A stretch of DNA of 64,000 bases from Datura wrightii (Eukaryota > Streptophyta > Magnoliopsida > Solanales > Solanaceae): positions 93,268,001 to 93,332,000 of the forward strand of contig JASDFA010000010.1 of assembly GCA_035772735.1 (NCBI GenBank). Direction: 5' to 3'. This document shows, piece after piece, positions 39,265 to 50,455 of this stretch. Below the pieces are notes generated by a model. It saw only the letters and a list, made by a program, of their open reading frames with translations, was not told the DNA's origin and ran no database searches. Made by a program: the position numbers and the translations under genes. Within the stretch, counting starts at the first letter, position 1. Every line of letters begins with the position of its first letter.

Positions 39265-39453
39265 ATTAAAAGAAAGAGAAAAATAATACCTCGGCCTCAG
39301 ATTTTGAGACAGTAGAGTCGTACAGCAAAAATATCACCAAAGGAATATCACTCCCGCGGTTAAGTAATACATCTTTCGAAAAAGAAATTTTGATTTTTCT
39401 TACCTCAGATCTTTCAAAGTGAGTGCTTGAGGCAGAGACTCGTGTTGATAACG

Positions 39454-39680
39454 TGTTATGAAATAATAAAGAAAGAACAAGAATATTATAGAGAAAGAGA
39501 GAAGTTCTTATTTCTCTTGATCGGATGAAATACAATGAAGGAGAACCCCTCTATTTTTAGGGATAATTTCTCTTAACTTTTCTCCATAAAATACACTTTC
39601 ACTATAATATAAACACATGTATCCACTACAATACAAATACCTTTATAGACATTCATTATGATACAAATATGTTTATAACA
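39454..39680 (-). mobile_element. 5' LTR of the copia element (altered TATA)
   Basis: 227 bp partner LTR. At the TATA position it reads ctattttta on the plus strand, so the box is changed in the copy that would drive transcription. Confidence 0.93.
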
Positions 39681-39685
39681 TTATA
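39681..39685. repeat. Target-site duplication, right (ttata)
   Basis: Second ttata copy, continued by tgcttaattaactt of the array unit. Confidence 0.85.
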
Positions 39686-39700
39686 TGCTTAATTAACTTC

Positions 39701-40063
39701 CTAAGCATGTCCATCATTCTCTTCTCCATCAATGTTATAATTACAAGAAATTTCATTTTCATTGAGTTGTTTCTTTCTTTCACTAAGGCTAGACCTCTTA
39801 TCGACAAATAACTTTAACACACCATTAATTCCTCTAACATCATGTTTATCCAATTTATTTTTTTTCCTCAATAATTTAGTTGAAGAGGTTCTCCATTTCC
39901 TTCTCCTTAACCGATTTCTCTGTTTTGTTAATATAATTTTCATGGGCATTCACTGTTAATTCAAGGTAGTTCTCATGCTTGACCGACTTGTTCAGCCTTT
40001 TGTTCTTATAAAAAGCTATATAATCTTTTACTATATCTTTAGCCTGGGATAGAGATGCAAAAA
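39701..40063 (-). pseudogene. Captured coding-like fragment, left arm of P7, extended
   Basis: The left arms preserve more of the captured sequence than the right arms. Here the minus-strand frame at 39949-39701 continues after a frame change with an acidic/basic stretch (D-K-R-S-S-L-S-E-R-K-K-Q-L, then N-I-D-G-E-E-N-D-G-H). It suggests the parent exon continued past the right-arm fragment. No domain is recognised. Confidence 0.4.
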
Positions 40064-40394
40064 GAATTGTTTACTCCTAGAGTAAAAATAATTAGACCGA
40101 TTTCTAAATCACATAGAATAGAAAACGTTTTTTCTTACTTATATAGTGATTCTAATGTCTTATCTAGAATAAAATATTTTTTTATAGATCGATATTCCTA
40201 GTAGTAGTAACCACCTTTCTTCGTCTTCTTCTTATTTTTTACACAAATATGAATAGAAATAGGGAATCTCAATCTAATAATGGAAAATTTTATTCTATAT
40301 AAGTCATTAGAATGACTATATAAGCAAGCAAAAGAGATATCTATTCTATGTGATATAGAAATTGGTCTAATTATTTTTACACCAGGAGTAAACA

Positions 40395-40607
40395 ATGCTT
40401 TTGGTATCTTTATCCCAGGCTAAAGATATAGTAAAGGACTATTTAGCTTTTTCTAAGAACGAAAGGCTAAACAAGTCATTCAAGCATGAAAACTTCCTTG
40501 AACTAACAGTGAATGACCATGAAAATTATGTTAACATAATAGAGAAACTGGTAAAGGAGAAAAAAACGGAGAACCTCTTCAACAAAATTGTTGAGGCAGA
40601 AAAATGA
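40395..40607 (+). pseudogene. Captured coding-like fragment, right arm of P7
   Basis: 70-codon frame ending E-A-E-K then TGA, as in U4. Confidence 0.42.
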
Positions 40608-40673
40608 TTTGATTAACATGATGCTAGAGAAATTAATGATTTATTAAAGTTATCTGTTATTAAGTGGACAAAG

Positions 40674-40734
40674 CTTAACTCAATGAAAATGAAATTGCTT
40701 CTAGTTAACTCAATGAAAATGAAATTGCTTCTAG
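40674..40734 (+). repeat. 30-bp tandem duplication in U7
   Basis: A 30-bp stretch beginning aactcaatgaaaatg and ending ttctagtt occurs twice in a row just before the GA tract; other units have one copy. Confidence 0.85.
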
Positions 40735-40744
40735 TTACAACATT

Positions 40745-40746
<2 letters not shown>

Positions 40747-40787
<41 letters not shown>
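40747..40787. repeat. (GA)n microsatellite, U7
   Basis: Pure GA tract of 41 bp, then tggattgatggattgatg. Confidence 0.97.
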
Positions 40788-40791
<4 letters not shown>

Positions 40792-42498
40792 TTGATGGAT
40801 TGATGAGATGACCATTAAATAATTGAAATTTTATTTGCATAATTTTGCAATTTTAGGAATAAAATAATTGCATAATCTTGTTTTAAAGGTATTAATTAAT
40901 TACAATCGAAATCAATTAATATCCTGAGCTGGCAAATGCAAATGGTCAACTTTTTATACAACATCTTGGGTGTATTAAGTTAGAAACATACTCTAATTAA
41001 TTTGTCACCAAAAGATATATAATATCTTACTAAAGTAAAAAAAAAAGAAAAACAAAATATATCTCTTTCGGTTACATTTTATCAATGCATTAATGATTTT
41101 CTTATTCAGGTACATTTGAAGTAATGATCCGAGGTTAACATAAACTTAGTTATAATTCTAGCTTGTTAGAATTCTTAGTAGTTAAATAAAGTCAAATATA
41201 ATAAAGATTTTATTATGTGAACTGTTAAATATGAACGTAATTATAACGTTCTAAAAATGATTATTCCACAATCCATAAACTTGGATAAAAAACAACTAGC
41301 TTATACACTGAGGGTGTTATTTATTTGTGTTATTGGAGAAATTAATACCTATAAAATTTTTTGTCTAAAATAATGTGTTTTGTTAGTCTCTTCATATAAT
41401 TATAAATCACACAAAATTGATGCAACGTATGGCTGGCAGTACTAAATAGATAATAGTCCTATTAACTAATGTGTGACTCTATGTACTATTATATATATGC
41501 AGCATAAAATATAGAAAAGAAATATGTCCATGGAAATTTATATTTACTTTTACTACAATTATTGAGAAGCATGGAAGTAAGCACAGTAAGACCAATCATC
41601 ATCATCGGTATTTAGGGTAGATCGACGATGTTGTAGAATACATGTGTTTTCAATACTTAGTCTACACTTTCTGCACCTTTCCAGGCAGCAAATAAGCCCT
41701 TGTTACTTTCCTTTAGGCTAGAATTACGAGGGACAATTCGAGAATCTCCAATTTTGAGTTCGTTTAATTTCATTGAAGTTTAATCTAAAGATTGTGAGCC
41801 CTATTGATTGTTACATTAAAAGCTTGAATTTATTATTGTAATTGGAGTTCAAATCAATGTTAAAACCCGGTTTCTAGATTTGGATGGTGAAAATCATATT
41901 AGAAGGGTAATCCTCAATTGTCGAACAAGTTTAAGAAGTTGTTTTAATTTGTTTTTGTGAAAATTATATAGTGGTATTATTTAAACCTAATGGAGATTAT
42001 GTAAGCAGGGTTCCTATATTATATGAAGTTGTTTGGTAGATATTTGGACTGATTTTGAAAATATATTATGACTAAAAATTATAAAAAAGATTCATCAATG
42101 TAGCTAGCGATGTATATAATGTTTTACATATTGTATAGGGGGAAAAATAAAGAAATTTGGTTTGTCTGTATTTGAATCAATAAGTAATACGAAAGGTTTT
42201 AAATTAATTTCTTATTTCCCATGGTTGTGAGTAATAGTTAACATCTATGTCACTCATATAGTCCCTGGACTTAAAAGTATTCAACATGAAGCTCCATTTC
42301 CGTAATAAAAACAAATGTAGTACCAATAATACCTTATGATAGAGTAGTTAAACATGAATTTTCCATATTTTAGATGTTTTAGGATAAAGTGCTTCACTAG
42401 ATATAAATTTGACGGGTTTAAAATTTGGTATTAGTCTGATCTCGAGAGCTCGACCTTTAACCTAGATTTCGTATGTTAGTTTGGAAGCATACCCTCCT

Positions 42499-45400
42499 CA
42501 CATTATAAGCTAGTCATGAAGTAGTAGACTTTAACTTAAATTACATGATGAAGCTTCATTTTCTAGAAAAGATCTAAATTTATATTGTACCTTCAAGAAT
42601 TGCTCAATTTCTTCTGTTATTCTCTTATTTACTTTTGGCTATGACTTAAAATTAATTGTTGTGTTTAAGTTGGAGCTTTGTTGATGGTCAAGACTAAAAA
42701 TAGGACTGTTTCCTTGTGATGGGAGTATCATTATACCGAAGATAATGGATAAAAATATTATTCAAATTTGCAAAATATATGCATCAATTTGTCTCCTAGT
42801 CCTTTATTTTCCTGATCTTGTGAATTAGTGGCAAAATTCACACAAAATTTCTATATTTCCCAATTTAAAAAGGTAATAAGTGAAATTTGTAGATAGTACC
42901 GGGTACAATTCAAATAAGTAGTATTACACATAGAGAGGATGTCCTTGCAACAAACATATCACAGGATAATAATGGTCATTCCATAAGAATTTAGAGTAAA
43001 CATAGAAGGACCGCCAATTTTATGCAACAAGCATTCTACGATCTTCAAAAAATCACCCCTTTGAACTACACAATCAATAGTAGAAGTATAAGGAGTTACG
43101 ATAGTTAAATTTTTTGGAGCAGAGGTTGTTATTGTTGGATTTGTACAGCAAAGCAACAATGACAATGATGATTATAGAGAAATAGATCCACTGGTGATAC
43201 TAAAGAATGGTGACGGTGCGTAATAAATACCTATAGTGCATGAGTCAAACACAAGTGTATGAGATCCAATATATATTTTGTAGGTATTTGTTTGGTTAGT
43301 ATACTCATCCTAATTGGAGAAACACTATGTGAAAAGTGATTGACCAAAATTGTGGCAAAAGACTTACTAGTTATTGATTGATTAGTGATATTCTTTTGTG
43401 TGGTCGAGATTACTATACATTGCATCAATAGGTTTATTATATAAAATCCGAAATTTTACAATTATGACTAGGTTTTGGGGGTAATCGAGGCGTGGTGATT
43501 AGTTTGGTCACATATCGACAAATTTCTTGTTCTACATGCTTCCTCTAACCAATACATGTATATAGTACCTCTGTCCATTAAAGTTTTGACATATGAAAAG
43601 AAATCATAGTGTTTTTTCCTCTATAAGAATTTGAACATAAGACTGCATGACTCTTATACTTTATTGACCGCATATAACACCGTCCTTTTATGAAATCTTA
43701 AAAGGATACATATAATAAGATTGACTAAATTTAAATATAATATCCTTCATATATCATTAAAATGACAACAATAACATATATAGACGAACAACGAGAACAA
43801 AATTCATAACTAGGAAATGCTATTAATTGACAAGATGAAAAAATAAATAGTATTATGTGCTTAATTATCTACCTAAGCATGCCCATCGTTCTCTTCTCCA
43901 TCAATGTTATAATTACAAGAAAGTTTATTTTCATTGAGTTGTTTCTTTCTTTCATTAAGGCTGGTCCTCTTATCGACAAATAACTTTAATACACCATTAA
44001 TTTCTCCAACATCATATTTATCGAATTAATTTTTTACCTGAATAATTTAGTTGAAGAGGTTCTCCATTTCCTTCTCCTTAGCCGATTTCTCTGTTTTTTT
44101 AATATAATTTTCATGAGCCTCTTGTTTTAAAGGTATTTATTTATTAAATCCTAAATAGAATAATATCTTGAGCTGGCAAATGCAAATGGTCAACTTTTTA
44201 TACAACATCTTGGGTGTATTAAGTTAGAAACATACTCTAACTAATTTTTCACCAAAATATATATAAAATCTTACTAAAGTAAAAAAAAAAGAAAAACTAA
44301 ATATATCTCTTTCAATTTCATTTAACCAATGCAATAATGATTTTCTTATTCAGGTACATTTGAAGTAATGATCCGAGGTTAACATAAACTTAGTTATAGT
44401 TCTAGCTTGTTAGAATTCTTAGTAGTTAAATAATGTCAAATATAATAAAGATTTTATTATGTGAACTATTAAATATTATCGTAATTATAACTTTCTAAAT
44501 GTTATTATTCCACAATCCATAAAATTGGATCAAAAACAACTAGCTTATACACTGAGGGTGTTATTTATTTGTGTTATTGGAGAAATTAATACCTATACAA
44601 TTTTTTGTCTAAAATAATGTGTTTTGCTCATCTCTTCATATAATTATAAATCCCACAAAATTGATGCAATGTATGGCTGGCAGTACTAAATAGATAATAA
44701 TCATATTAACTAATGTGTAACTCTATGTACTATTATATATGCAGGATAAAATATAGAAAAGGAATATGTGGATGGAAATTAAAATTTATTTTTACTACAA
44801 TTACCAAGAAATGTGGAAGTAAGAACAGTAAGATCAATCCTCATCATCGGTATTTAGGGTAGATTGATGATGTTGCCGAGTACATGTGTTTCCAATACTT
44901 AGTCTACACTTTCTGCACCTTTTCAAGCAGCAAATTAGTCCTTGTTATTTTCGTTTAGGTTAGAATTAGGAGGGACAATCCGAGAATCTCCATTTTTGAG
45001 TTCGTTTAATTTCATTGAAGTTTAATCTAAAGATTGTGATCCCTATTGATTCTTACTTGAAAAGCTTGAATTTATTGTGTTATTTGGAGTCCAAATAAAT
45101 TTTAGAAGCTGGTTTTTAGATTTGGATGGTGAAAATCATATTAGAAGGTAATCCTGCATTGTCAAAAAAGTTTAAAGAAGTTGTTTTCATTTGTTTTTGT
45201 GAAAATTTATAGCGGTGTTATTTAAACCTAATGGAGATAGTCTAAGCAGGGTTCCTATAATATATGAAGTTGTTTGGTGGATATTTGGACTGATTTTGAA
45301 AATATTTTATGACTGAAAATAACAAAAAAGATTCATCAATGTAGCTAGCGATGTATATACACTTCTACACATGATATAGAAGGAGGAAAAATAAAGAAAT

Positions 45401-45742
45401 TTGACTTGTCTATATTTGAATAAATAAGAAATACTAAAGGTTTTAAATTAATTTCTTATTTTCCATGGTTGTGAGTAATAGTTAACATCTATGTCACTCA
45501 TATTGTCCGTCGACTTAAAAGTATTCAACCTGAAGCTCCATTTCCCTAATAAAAGCAAAGGTAGTATAATTAATATGTTTTGATAGAGTAGTTAAACATT
45601 GAATTTCCCATCTTTTAGATGTTTTAGGATAATGTGCTTCACTAGATATATATTTGACGGGTTTAAAATTTGGTATTAGTCTGATCTCGAGAGCTCAACC
45701 TTTAACCTATATTCATATGTTAGTTTGGAAGCATACCCTCCT
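42499..45742 (+). repeat. Array unit U8 (about 0.9-kb deletion)
   Basis: Only about 3244 bp. At about 44118 the left foldback arm (ttttcatgagc) joins directly to sequence that normally follows the GA tract (cttgttttaaaggt). The foldback centre, the right arm and the microsatellite are therefore missing. Confidence 0.88.
43880..44118. repeat. Remnant left foldback arm in U8
   Basis: Outer left-arm sequence (from catcgttctcttctcc) ends abruptly inside the captured fragment at about 44118. The rest of the foldback is missing, so U8 cannot form the hairpin. Confidence 0.82.
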
Positions 45743-45964
45743 CACATTATAAACTAGTCATGAAGTAGTGGACTTTAACTTTAATTACATGATAAAGTTT
45801 CATTTTCTGGAAAATATCTAAATTTGTATTGCACCTTCAAGAATTGCTCAATTTCTTCCGTTATTCTCTTATTTACTTGTGGCTATGACTTAAAATTAAT
45901 TCTTGTGCTTAAGTTGGAGCTTTGTTGATGGTCAAGACTAAAAATATGACTGTTTCCTTGTGAT

Positions 45965-45969
45965 GTAAG
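45965..45969. repeat. Target-site duplication, left (gtaag)
   Basis: gtaag before tgatcttggg. Intact units read gatgtaagtatcatt across the site. Confidence 0.9.
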
Positions 45970-46280
45970 TGATCTTGGGCAGATTTATATGCCCAAGTGA
46001 TACTCAAACGTTTCATTTTCGCCTTGTTTATCGTGCAATGTGTATACATTTTCATGTAATTGGTAATAAAATGTGAATTTATACTAACCAACATGATTAG
46101 CATTGTTTTGTAGGTAAAATGTAATTTTGAGGAGCTAAAATGCATGTTGGAACAATATCGGAGTTGGACTTGGAATCGAGCACGGAAAAGGCATTGGACT
46201 GCACAATATAAAGGGGAGCCGTGTCACGTTGATGCTTTATTCTCGGACCCCAAATTTCCAGTGAGGTTCCGCGTCCACGC

Positions 46281-46325
46281 CGTGTCACGGAGGCAGTGCT
46301 CCGCGATGCACTCCGTGACACGTTG
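46281..46325 (+). repeat. GC-rich palindromic module, Athila 5' LTR
   Basis: cgtgtcacggagg ... ctccgcgatg ... ctccgtgacacgttg; the two ends are inverted repeats able to form a hairpin. Confidence 0.8.
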
Positions 46326-46354
46326 CTTGTTATTCCGGGAAAAATTCCCATTAG

Positions 46355-46362
46355 TATAAATA
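46355..46362 (+). promoter_or_regulatory. TATA box of the 5' LTR
   Basis: tataaata, conserved at 54811-54818 in the 3' LTR. It lies 30 bp downstream of the GC-rich module in both LTRs. Confidence 0.7.
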
Positions 46363-47275
46363 GAACACGTAAATGTATTTTTCATAATTCAGACTTGGTG
46401 GAGCAAGGACGTGGGTAACAGGCAGTTGAGGGACGAAAAGTTCAGGGTTTTTTCTCTCCTTCTTTCTTCTTTCACTCAATTGTTTGTATGATTAACACTT
46501 GTTTTAGGATGATTAATCCACAAATGAGTGGATAATTCCCTTCCTTGCTGAGGTTATGAACATTTGTGATGAAGTTTGATTATTGAATTATATGGTTTTT
46601 TATCTTTTTCTTCCATATTGTTCTATTAATTCTTGTTCTTACTGCATTGGTGTGTGGCCGACGTTAATGTATATCTAAAAAGTCCAATTTCACTCAAGAG
46701 TGCACGAAATTGGAAAGTTGTGAATTAATAGGGTATTGTTCTTAACTTGATTTGGGAAAATTGAGTTTTGATGTGCTTTCCTGATAGAAATATACTTGAA
46801 AGCCGTATTAGTCAATTTAGGAACCGGAATTGTACTGCTAGGTCATGAATTGCATTTGATCACAGAAATGTAGACGGATGGTTTATGATTCTTAAGTGAG
46901 ACTAAATACGAGAGTTTTAATCTCTTGGCTAATGTTCTTGGCTAGCAATTGGAAGAAAGGATTAACCAATGTATGATGATAATCAGTTCATTACATGTTC
47001 TTAACCTTGGCATGCTCATATCCATAGTTTAAATTCAAAGTAAATAATTGTCAGTAGTTTTAGTACATAATTTATAAAACAAACTTTTCAATTGTTGGTT
47101 ACGTTGTTGTCAGCATATTTAGAAGTGAGATAGAATATAGTATACTTAAGCAATTTTCACTTATCCAGAGTCTCCTTGGATCGATACTTGGCTTACTTAA
47201 GCCACTTACTACTTGTTTGACCACGTGCACTTGCGTGTCAGTTTTTAACCCCAACCAAAGCACCGAACAAGTTTT

Positions 47276-47293
47276 TGGCACCGTTGCCGGGGA
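47276..47293 (+). other. Primer-binding site (Asp tRNA)
   Basis: tggcaccgttgccgggga matches the 3' end of plant tRNA-Asp in 17 of 18 bases (the consensus has tggcgcc). Asp tRNA is the usual primer of Athila elements. It starts 6 bases after the 5' LTR. Confidence 0.9.
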
Positions 47294-47410
47294 GACTAGG
47301 CAATTGGTGAAATTGTATTAAGTGTAAATTTACTGTATTTTTATTTTATTTTCCTAAGTGTTTACAACTTGGTCTTAGCCTGTATTTTGCAGACTTAATT
47401 TCTGTGAACA

Positions 47411-48700
47411 CTGGCAAGAGACAAAGTGCTGGTGGAATCTTATATAGAGCCTGAACGTATATTTCATAGTAAACGCAGAGAAGCTCTACAAAGAAAGCTG
47501 CAGTTGCTCAGACAGACTATTATGGAGCAACAAAATCCACCGGTTGTGAGGGCAGTGTTAGTGCCTGAAGAAGCAGCAGCAAGGCCGTTTCGCGAGGTGG
47601 CAATCCCACATGCCAACAATGTAACATCCAGTATCCGCAAACCAGAGCCTGGAGGGAGATTTGAACTCAAGCAAAATATGGTGCAACTGTTGTACACAAG
47701 CGGGCAATTTACTAGTCTCCCTCATGAAGACCCACAACAACATCTCCAAAACTTTTTGGATATAAGTGACACTTATATACCCGCTGGAGTGTCACCTGAT
47801 TATGTTCGACTTACATTGTTTCCGTTCTCATTACTTGGTGAAGCCAAGAGGTGGTTAAAAGCTGAGCCACCAAATTCTATTTCAATGTGGGATGATCTAG
47901 CACGGAAGTTCTTGATCAGATTTTTTCCCTCTGGTAAAACAGCCATACTTATAAGTCAAATTCTAAGTTTAAAACAGAGGGAGGGAGAAAATTTGTATCA
48001 AGCCTGGGAAAGATTTAAATCCATGTTGCGGGACTGTCCTCATCATCATCAGTCCAATGAGGTGTTGGTACACACATTTATTGAGGGTTTGGAACCCCAT
48101 ACTAAAATTTTGCTAGATTCAGCAGCTGGAGGGCAAGCACTGGAAAAGACTTATGAGGAGCTGTACACTTTGCTAAACCGGATTTCACAGGGTAATCCAG
48201 AATGGAATGCTGATTCAGCACGAGGTGGAGCAAGGAAAGCAGCAGGAGTGCTTGAAGTGGATGGATTTACAGCTATCGCTGCACAGATAGCTGCCTTGCA
48301 GAATCAACTGAACAACCACTTCAGCAACATGAATTTGAACCAGCCTTCAGCTTTAGTCAATGCGGTCCAGCAAATGTGGTGTGAAGTGTGTGGAAGCAGT
48401 GAGCACTCAGCTGAGTGCTGTGGAGCAAACCCAGATTTGGTTAACTTTGTGGGCAATGCACAAAGAAATCAGCAGCAGTATGGTAGTGGCTACAACTCAA
48501 ATTGGAGGAACCATCCAAATTTTTCATGGGGTAGCAACAACCAACAAGGCCAGAGTTCGGGTCAGGGTATGCAAAGGAATCAAGGAGGGCAACAGAACTA
48601 CCAATCTCAATTCAGAAATCACAATGCCCCTCCTCCACCACCATCACCCAACATTGAGGAGATGTTCAAGACCATGATCGCTAACCAGGCGCAATTGTAG
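47411..48700 (+). pseudogene. gag: gag of the Athila-type element (probable start-codon loss, terminal TAG)
   Basis: The frame opens after TGA at 47405. The first codon resembling a start is CTG at 47411 in a CTG-GCA-AGA context, probably a mutated ATG; the first remaining ATG is at 47522. The body has the Retrotrans_gag core (P-F-S-L-L-G-E-A-K-R-W-L, then K-F-L-I-R-F-F-P, then L-Y-Q-A-W-E-R-F-K, then T-F-I-E-G-L) and D-S-A-A-G-G typical of Athila Gag. A CCHC zinc knuckle (C-E-V-C, H, C) lies near residues 310-330, followed by a Q/N/G-rich tail. A candidate 3' splice site (ttttgcag, to 47392) lies just upstream. Confidence 0.88.
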
Positions 48701-49804
48701 GCTGACTATGTTAAATTGGCAGCCGAAGTGAAAAATAATCAGTTAGCGACCAAGGCTCTTGAGTATCAATTTGGGCAATTTGCTAGTGCCCAAAACACGA
48801 GGCCCAGAGGAGGACTGCCTAGCGACACGGATCCGAATCTGAAGCAGGTAAATGCAGTGACCACAAGGAGTGGTTTGCAGCTGAAGGAGGTGGAACCAGA
48901 AAGGCCACCTCAAAACTCGGGAGCAGCAGAAGTTGAGGGGGAGCAAAGTTCGGAAAGGGGGAAGACCAAAGAAGCTGAATTAGAAAGACCTCCACCCCCG
49001 TTCCCTCAACGACTCAAGAAACACAAGGAGGAGGCGTGTTTCAACAAATTCATGGAGGTTCTTAAACAGGTACATGTTAACTTACCTCTTGTTGATGTCT
49101 TGCAGGGAGTGCCTAAATATGCTAAATACATTAAAGACATTGTGGCCAACAAAATTCTCTTGACTGAGTATGCCACGGTGGCTTTGACGGAGGAGTGCAC
49201 TTCCCGGATCCAAAATAGACTGCCCACGAAGCTAAAAGACCCTGGAAGTTTTACTATGCAGCTTACTATTGGGCAGAGTATCCGAGCTCGTGGATTGTGT
49301 GACCTAGGAGCAAGCATAAATCTGATGCCATCTTCGGTATTCAAAAAGTTGGGTCTAGGGAGTCCTAGACCTACAACCGTAATCTTGCAGTTGGCGGATC
49401 GATCCTTAGCTAGGCCGGATGGCATTGTTGAGGATGTTCTAGTGCAAGTGGGCTCCCTAATTTTCCCGGTAGATTTTATTGTTCTGGATTTTGAACCAGA
49501 CGCGAAAGTCCCATTTATTTTGGGACGACCCTTCTTGGCAACCGGGAAAACATTAATCGACGTAGCTGCGGGTCAACTTACAATGCGAGCACATGACAAG
49601 GTAGAGGTGTTTGATGTGTACAAAGCACCCAAGCTCCCGATGGTGAATGAAGAACTCTCGGTGATCAATATAATTGATCATGGTAATGCTAAACAAATGA
49701 ATGATTCCCGAGAGTTGATGGGAAGACCACCGGATAGGTGTGAGCACTATTGGGGGGAGGACAAGGATCGTGAGAAATCGTCCATCACCCTAGAGGACAA
49801 TTGA
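48701..49804 (+). pseudogene. Aspartic protease region of the Athila-type gag-pol
   Basis: It continues in the same frame directly after TAG 48698-48700, so gag and protease were one polyprotein or are linked by readthrough. The proline/glutamate-rich linker leads into a conserved F-P-Q-R-L-K-K-H block and a retropepsin-like domain. The active-site motif is C-D-L-G-A-S-I-N-L-M-P (Asp about residue 196 from 48716) and the second part is F-I-L-G-R-P-F-L (about 268-274). It stops at TGA 49802-49804 with no RT following. Confidence 0.88.
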
Positions 49805-50100
49805 GCATAAAGGATGTCGAGCAGCGACGGTAAACCAGGCGCTGCACGGGAGGCAACCCGTGAAAAATATTTTTTTCTTTTCATTTTGTAAAGTGTAAAT
49901 AGATTTTTCTTTTTCTTTTTCTTGATTTATTACAAAGCTTTTTGTGTTAGTTAGTAATTTTTTTATTTTAGTTAGGTGAAACCTATTAATCTAACTAATT
50001 TTGTTTAGTGAGATGATTTTCAGGTTAAACGGAGAAAAATGTGCACGGAATCATGAAGGAAAAGGTGAGGTATGAAAAAATTAATAAAATGCAGAGACAG
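49805..50100 (+). other. Deletion scar region after the protease
   Basis: It contains gtcgagcagcgacggtaaac and gggaggcaacccg (49815-49861), a tract that in complete Athila elements follows the end of pol. Its position right after the protease indicates loss of RT, RNase H and integrase between them. The rest is T-rich and non-coding. Confidence 0.6.
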
Positions 50101-50115
50101 TGAGCTGGGGCGATA

Positions 50116-50259
50116 GCTCCGTGTCACGGAGGAGGACCTCCGCGTTACCCTCCGTGACACGTTGAGGTGTAATCTGAAATTTTCTAAAATTCCAGTAAGC
50201 TATCGCGATGGCTCCATGTCACGGAGGCAGTGCACCGCGATGTACTCCGTGACACGTTG
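50116..50259 (+). repeat. Two GC-rich palindromic modules, Athila internal region
   Basis: Copies at 50116-50164 and 50211-50259, each with ccrtgtcacggagg ... ctccgtgacacgttg, about 95 bp apart. They closely resemble the LTR copies although they lie inside the element. Confidence 0.82.
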
Positions 50260-50262
50260 CCA

Positions 50263-50269
50263 TATAAAT
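50263..50269 (+). promoter_or_regulatory. Candidate internal TATA box
   Basis: tataaat directly follows the second internal module, as a TATA box follows the module in the LTRs. It could start a separate transcript for the ORF at 51162. Based on arrangement only. Confidence 0.35.
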
Positions 50270-50455
50270 TGTGACGGGTCACACCGGGTTGCCGGGTGAC
50301 CCGCGTGTTTTCTACATTTTAAACCCCCGATTTCTCCCCTTTTTCCCTCATTTTTACATTCCCCGCGACCAAACTTCCTAAAATCCCTCCCCCATCAACG
50401 TGCCACGGTCTAAAGCAAAAAATTATCAAGTTTTCTTCGGTTCTTTAACTTCGAG

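Larger units (their letters stand above)
37462..39680 (-). mobile_element. Internally deleted Ty1/copia element with 227-bp LTRs
   Basis: Two 227-bp LTRs (tgttatgaaa ... tttataaca) flanked by ttata at 37457-37461 and 39681-39685. On the minus strand the order is 5' LTR (39454-39680), short leader, partial gag, about 1.1 kb without recognisable pol, polypurine tract, 3' LTR. RT, RNase H and integrase are absent, so any mobility would depend on another element. By eye the LTRs differ at roughly one site in twenty, making this the oldest of the three insertions in the array. Confidence 0.9.
39700..40805. repeat. Foldback P7: imperfect inverted repeat
   Basis: The left arm begins about 15 bp after the copia insertion. 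Spacer with cttcgtcttcttctta, right arm to about 40805. Confidence 0.86.
36104..42498 (+). repeat. Array unit U7 (split by a copia element)
   Basis: Unit sequence is interrupted at 37462-39680 by a short-LTR copia element with ttata duplications. Without it the unit is about 4171 bp. It has foldback P7 and a GA tract. Just before the GA tract a 30-bp stretch is duplicated (40674-40734). Confidence 0.92.
45970..47269 (+). mobile_element. 5' LTR of the Athila-type element
   Basis: 1300 bp from tgatcttggg to accgaaca. It lacks 126 bp present in the 3' LTR (see 54548-54673) at a point bounded by similar gccgtgtcacg/gccgtggcacg text, and keeps one GC-rich module at 46281-46325. Confidence 0.94.

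Noticed and set aside
47276..47293. tRNA-like sequences (also 16159-16170)
   Set aside because: These are retroelement primer-binding sites complementary to tRNA 3' ends; no tRNA cloverleaf is present.
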